From contig CALQJI020000052.1 of NCBI GenBank assembly GCA_943330855.2, forward strand, positions 1-36,462: a DNA stretch of 36,462 bases, in the 5' to 3' direction. A program made the translations under genes and the position numbers. This DNA comes from Klebsiella pneumoniae. Its GTDB lineage: Bacteria; Verrucomicrobiota; Verrucomicrobiia; Limisphaerales; SXTU01. The notes under the pieces were generated by a model. The model made no database searches, was not told the origin of the DNA, and saw only the letters and a list, made by a program, of their open reading frames with translations. Below, piece by piece: positions 34,363 through 36,462 of this stretch (its first letter is position 1; every line of letters begins with the position of its first letter).

Positions 34363-35253
34363 ATGAAACTTACCTCCTTCCTCTACGCTCTCTGTGTCCT
34401 CTGTGGTTCGTCCCCCGCCGCCGAGACACGCGACCTTATTCTCATCGCCGGCCAGTCCAACGCCGTGGGCTACGACGCCAAGCCGTCCGAGCTTCCCACC
34501 GACGCGGCGGACAAGCAGGTGATGTTCTGGTTCCGCGCGGGCGACCCGCCGCCGGATGAGTTTGACACAACCAGCGGTGGAAAGTGGTTGCCAGGCCTTC
34601 AACCCCAGCCCAAAGGCACGCCGATGGAAAAGGGCAAGGCTGCGCGCCAATACGGCAACTTCTCCGGCGCGGCCGGAGGCTTCGGCCCGGAGATGGGCCT
34701 GGCCCGCGCGCTCGTGGCGAAGGAGAAGAAGCCGCTGGCCATCGTGAAGGCCGCGTGGAGCGGCACGGGCATGGCGCAGGATTGGAACCCCGCCGACCCT
34801 GGCCCCGGTGGCTCGTGCTATCGCGCGCTCGTATCCGAGACGAAGGCGGCCATCGCTGGCGCGAAGGCGCAGGGCATCACGCTGCGGCTGCGCGCGCTCG
34901 CGTGGGTGCAAGGCGAGAGCGATGCGAACGCCACCGCCGCGCCGCGTTACACGCAAGCGCTGGGCGACATGATTGCCGCGCTGCGGAAGGACTTGGATGC
35001 CCCGCAGCTCATCGCGCTGGTCGCGGTGAACACGCAGTTCGGCGGCGGGAAGAACGCCTTCATGCCGAAGATTGTCGAGGCCCAGAAGGCGCTCGCCGCG
35101 AAGGACCCGCGCTGCGCCTACGTAGAAACGGCGGGCGCGACCCTCGCGAATAGCGCGCACTTCGATACCGCCGGCACCATCGACGTGGGACGGCGTTTTG
35201 CCGACGCGCTCGTGAAGACGGAGGCGAAGCTCGCGACGGCGCCGGCGAAGTAG
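34363..35253 (+). CDS. Secreted SASA-family (sialate O-acetylesterase-like, CE6) acetylesterase
   Basis: 296 residues. The signal peptide MKLTSFLYALCVLCGSSPAA leads into LILIAGQSNAVGY, the GQSN block carrying the nucleophile S32. FGPEMGLARALV, WVQGESDANA (the Gln/Glu block) and SAHFDTAGTIDVGRRFADAL (the catalytic His) complete the SASA (PF03629-type) pattern. The family removes acetyl groups from xylan or sialic acids; the plant-polysaccharide CE6 branch seems more likely in this context. ATG 34363 is 20 bases after the preceding stop. A stem-loop follows the stop. Length is normal for a single-domain member. Confidence 0.9.
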   Translation: MKLTSFLYALCVLCGSSPAAETRDLILIAGQSNAVGYDAKPSELPTDAADKQVMFWFRAGDPPPDEFDTTSGGKWLPGLQPQPKGTPMEKGKAARQYGNFSGAAGGFGPEMGLARALVAKEKKPLAIVKAAWSGTGMAQDWNPADPGPGGSCYRALVSETKAAIAGAKAQGITLRLRALAWVQGESDANATAAPRYTQALGDMIAALRKDLDAPQLIALVAVNTQFGGGKNAFMPKIVEAQKALAAKDPRCAYVETAGATLANSAHFDTAGTIDVGRRFADALVKTEAKLATAPAK

Positions 35254-35254
35254 C

Positions 35255-35299
35255 CACGTTGGTTTTCATTGGGACAACTGTCCCCAAAAAATCAACGTG
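35255..35299 (+). terminator. Terminator-like stem-loop after the SASA gene
   Basis: Outer arms CACGTTG (35255-35261) and CAACGTG (35293-35299), middle TTTT/AAAAAA, and inner GGGACA-AC-TGTCCC (35271-35284) form a long imperfect hairpin directly after the stop codon. Confidence 0.55.
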
Positions 35300-35322
35300 C
35301 TGTGAAAACCTCCATAAAACAG

Positions 35323-35348
35323 TGGTGCGCGAGGCGGGGGTCGAACCC
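35323..35348 (-). pseudogene. 3' fragment of a tRNA (T-arm and CCA end)
   Basis: Read on the minus strand, this ends GGGTTCGACCCCCG then CCTCGCGCACCA: T-loop TTCGACC, half of the acceptor stem (CTCGCGC), discriminator A and encoded CCA. The matching 5' acceptor strand GCGCGAG and an anticodon arm are not found in the 100 bases upstream. A 3' tRNA end on its own is the usual scar of site-specific integration. Confidence 0.65.
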
Positions 35349-35564
35349 AAGAAATTGACTTCGCAAGCTTTCGTAAAAACCGCATATCAACCCTATAAAC
35401 ATTCGAGATTCTGCGAGTTCAGACAATTTTTGGAAACGAAGACTTACGCAGGTTTACGAGGAATTGTTGTCCACAATTGTCCACAAAACCTTACGGCCTG
35501 CCCGCTGACAATCAGTGCTCAGAATTAGACCGGATTGATTTGGCCCGCGAACAGGTCAATGGCT
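35349..35564. other. AT-richer non-coding stretch with tandem DnaA-box-like 10-mers
   Basis: No gene is supportable. At 35467-35486 the 10-mer TTGTCCACAA is repeated twice head to tail; its first nine bases match relaxed DnaA-box consensus sequences. Nothing else indicates an origin. Confidence 0.5.
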
Positions 35565-36332
35565 TCAAGGTGAGTTCCGCTGCTTCTTTCCTCCGGCCTT
35601 CGAAGGCGCGGGTTGCGTTTTCACTGCGAATAGAGGGGCGAGCTTGTCATACATTCCGAGCACTTTGAGACGGTCGACCGTCTGGCGTTGCGTTAACGGA
35701 TCTGTGAGATCGCTGTCAACCAGGCGTTCAATGAATTCGATCCGCTCAAATCGTTGAATTTCCATCGCCCTAATTTTGTGGCTGTCTTCTGTCCAACTGG
35801 ATCCGGCTGGTTGTTCGGGATCGCTCACCTGGACTGAACCGGCTTTTCGGGGCACTAAACAATGCGACCGTCCCGCTGCACTCAGGAGCGTTGTCCTCCG
35901 CCTACTGCACAGTTCGAGTGGGTATGCATCCTCCAGCAACAACCGGTTGAGGTGTCGAGCAGACTCGCCTTGCGGGTTCTTCGATTGAAGATTCTTCGTT
36001 TCGGAGCGCAAAGCGACGCCGCTAAAACGCCGAGCATCAAAGACCAGTGGGCCGCCAGCCACCTTGTTAAGCTCTATCGCCAACGCTGTTTGCAGTGGAG
36101 TTGGGTTTGATGGTTGATAGTTTGCGAGCAACCCCCTTGTCGCACTGGAAAACCGGTCGCTGAGGAAGGTGGAGACCGGGTCCGCTCGCTGCGTCAGCTT
36201 GGCGACAAGCCGTGGCAAATCGGTGAAATCATTCACATGGAAAGGCGAAAACAATTTAGGAAGATTTCGAACCTCCAAGAGTAGACGATTCAACAATTCT
36301 TCAAGCCTTTTCCGCAACGGTGTCCATGACAT
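35565..36332 (-). CDS. Unrecognised protein, possibly acquired
   Basis: 255 residues with no signal peptide or membrane segment and no assigned family. Residues 1-70 are helical (RLEELLNRLLLEVRNLPKL). Residues about 82-140 hold LQTALAIELNKVAGGPLVF, FSGVALRSETKNL and HLNRLLLEDAYPLEL, a pattern I associate with hypothetical proteins of this bacterial group but cannot name. Residues 190-235 (EIQRFERIEFIERLVDSDL, RQTVDRLKVLGMYDKLAPLF) are helical and charged, and the C-terminus is basic. Base composition is less GC-rich and codon choice less biased than in the rest of the window. It lies beside a tRNA 3' fragment, which suggests an acquired segment. Part of residues 140-180 looks less protein-like, so a frameshift cannot be excluded. 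Confidence 0.5.
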   Translation of the reverse strand: MSWTPLRKRLEELLNRLLLEVRNLPKLFSPFHVNDFTDLPRLVAKLTQRADPVSTFLSDRFSSATRGLLANYQPSNPTPLQTALAIELNKVAGGPLVFDARRFSGVALRSETKNLQSKNPQGESARHLNRLLLEDAYPLELCSRRRTTLLSAAGRSHCLVPRKAGSVQVSDPEQPAGSSWTEDSHKIRAMEIQRFERIEFIERLVDSDLTDPLTQRQTVDRLKVLGMYDKLAPLFAVKTQPAPSKAGGKKQRNSP

Positions 36333-36462
36333 GCGCTGAAAATAGCGACGAGAACGACGCGTGCCGCGCGTATAACGCCGGTCCGCAGGCCGATTCTACG
36401 CGGGTCGCCGCAAGCCTCCCGACCGCGAAAAGCCCCGCCAGGAGGCGTATAACTCCAGCAAA
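36333..36462. other. Non-coding end of window with a spaced direct repeat
   Basis: GCGTATAAC occurs at 36368-36376 and again at 36445-36453, 77 bases apart in the same orientation. No gene is visible before the window ends. Confidence 0.5.

Noticed and set aside
30327..35348. The two tRNA pieces as halves of a single tRNA split by an insertion
   Set aside because: On the minus strand the 3' piece would have to lie at lower coordinates than the 5' piece, and the acceptor strands (GCCAGAG and CTCGCGC) do not pair.
35259..35528. A small plus-strand frame of 89 residues containing VVREAGVEP
   Set aside because: This peptide is the well-known false translation of a tRNA 3' end read on the opposite strand; the region contains a tRNA fragment.

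Overview
The window is GC-rich chromosomal DNA from a bacterium that looks like a Verrucomicrobiota (PVC superphylum) member. This rests on content I recognise, not on any search: a PVC-type beta-propeller dehydrogenase-like protein, a formylglycine sulfatase, secreted esterases with Ig-like and LamG-like modules and a C-terminal YYRV-type tail, many starts without a clear Shine-Dalgarno, and intergenic spaces full of short palindromes. No plasmid, phage or insertion-sequence genes are evident.

Layout. 1-398: remnant of a response-regulator receiver domain. 399-1127 (-): coiled-coil zinc-ribbon protein. 1369-7749 (+): a secreted propeller protein lacking the usual cytochrome domain, a 3-hydroxyisobutyrate-dehydrogenase-family reductase, and a TerB-like protein directly abutting an FdhF/YdeP-type molybdopterin oxidoreductase. 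7898-14256 (-): rho; a three-part fusion of low-molecular-weight phosphatase, ribose-5-phosphate isomerase B and serine hydroxymethyltransferase; then an ECF sigma factor overlapping a membrane-anchored partner. 14393-16675 (-): multidomain secreted esterase. 17069-19050 (+): a DUF4404-type small protein and a sulfatase. 19475-30218 (+): a membrane/ABC/DUF58/von Willebrand A cluster of six genes. 30745-35253 (+): three exported proteins (SGNH-like, LamG-like, SASA acetylesterase), likely for polysaccharide deacylation. 35565-36332 (-): unrecognised gene in less GC-rich DNA, next to a tRNA 3' fragment.

How the genes may work together. The ABC ATPase and permease, the 768-residue membrane protein, DUF58 and two VWA proteins probably form one envelope-associated machine, with translational overlaps at two junctions and no MoxR ATPase inside the cluster. 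The sulfatase, the esterase and the three-gene secreted set suggest use of sulfated and acetylated polysaccharides. The sigma/anti-sigma-like pair is a self-contained regulatory unit.

The most unusual signal is a set of palindromic elements of several sequence families. They occur between genes and also in frame inside genes: in the molybdoenzyme linker, just after the MIDAS motif of a VWA protein, and in the tail of the largest VWA protein. One abuts a truncated tRNA-Met. A second class consists of short word repeats (periods about 7 to 15 bases), some arranged as inverted pairs, between co-directional genes. The triple enzyme fusion is the second main highlight.
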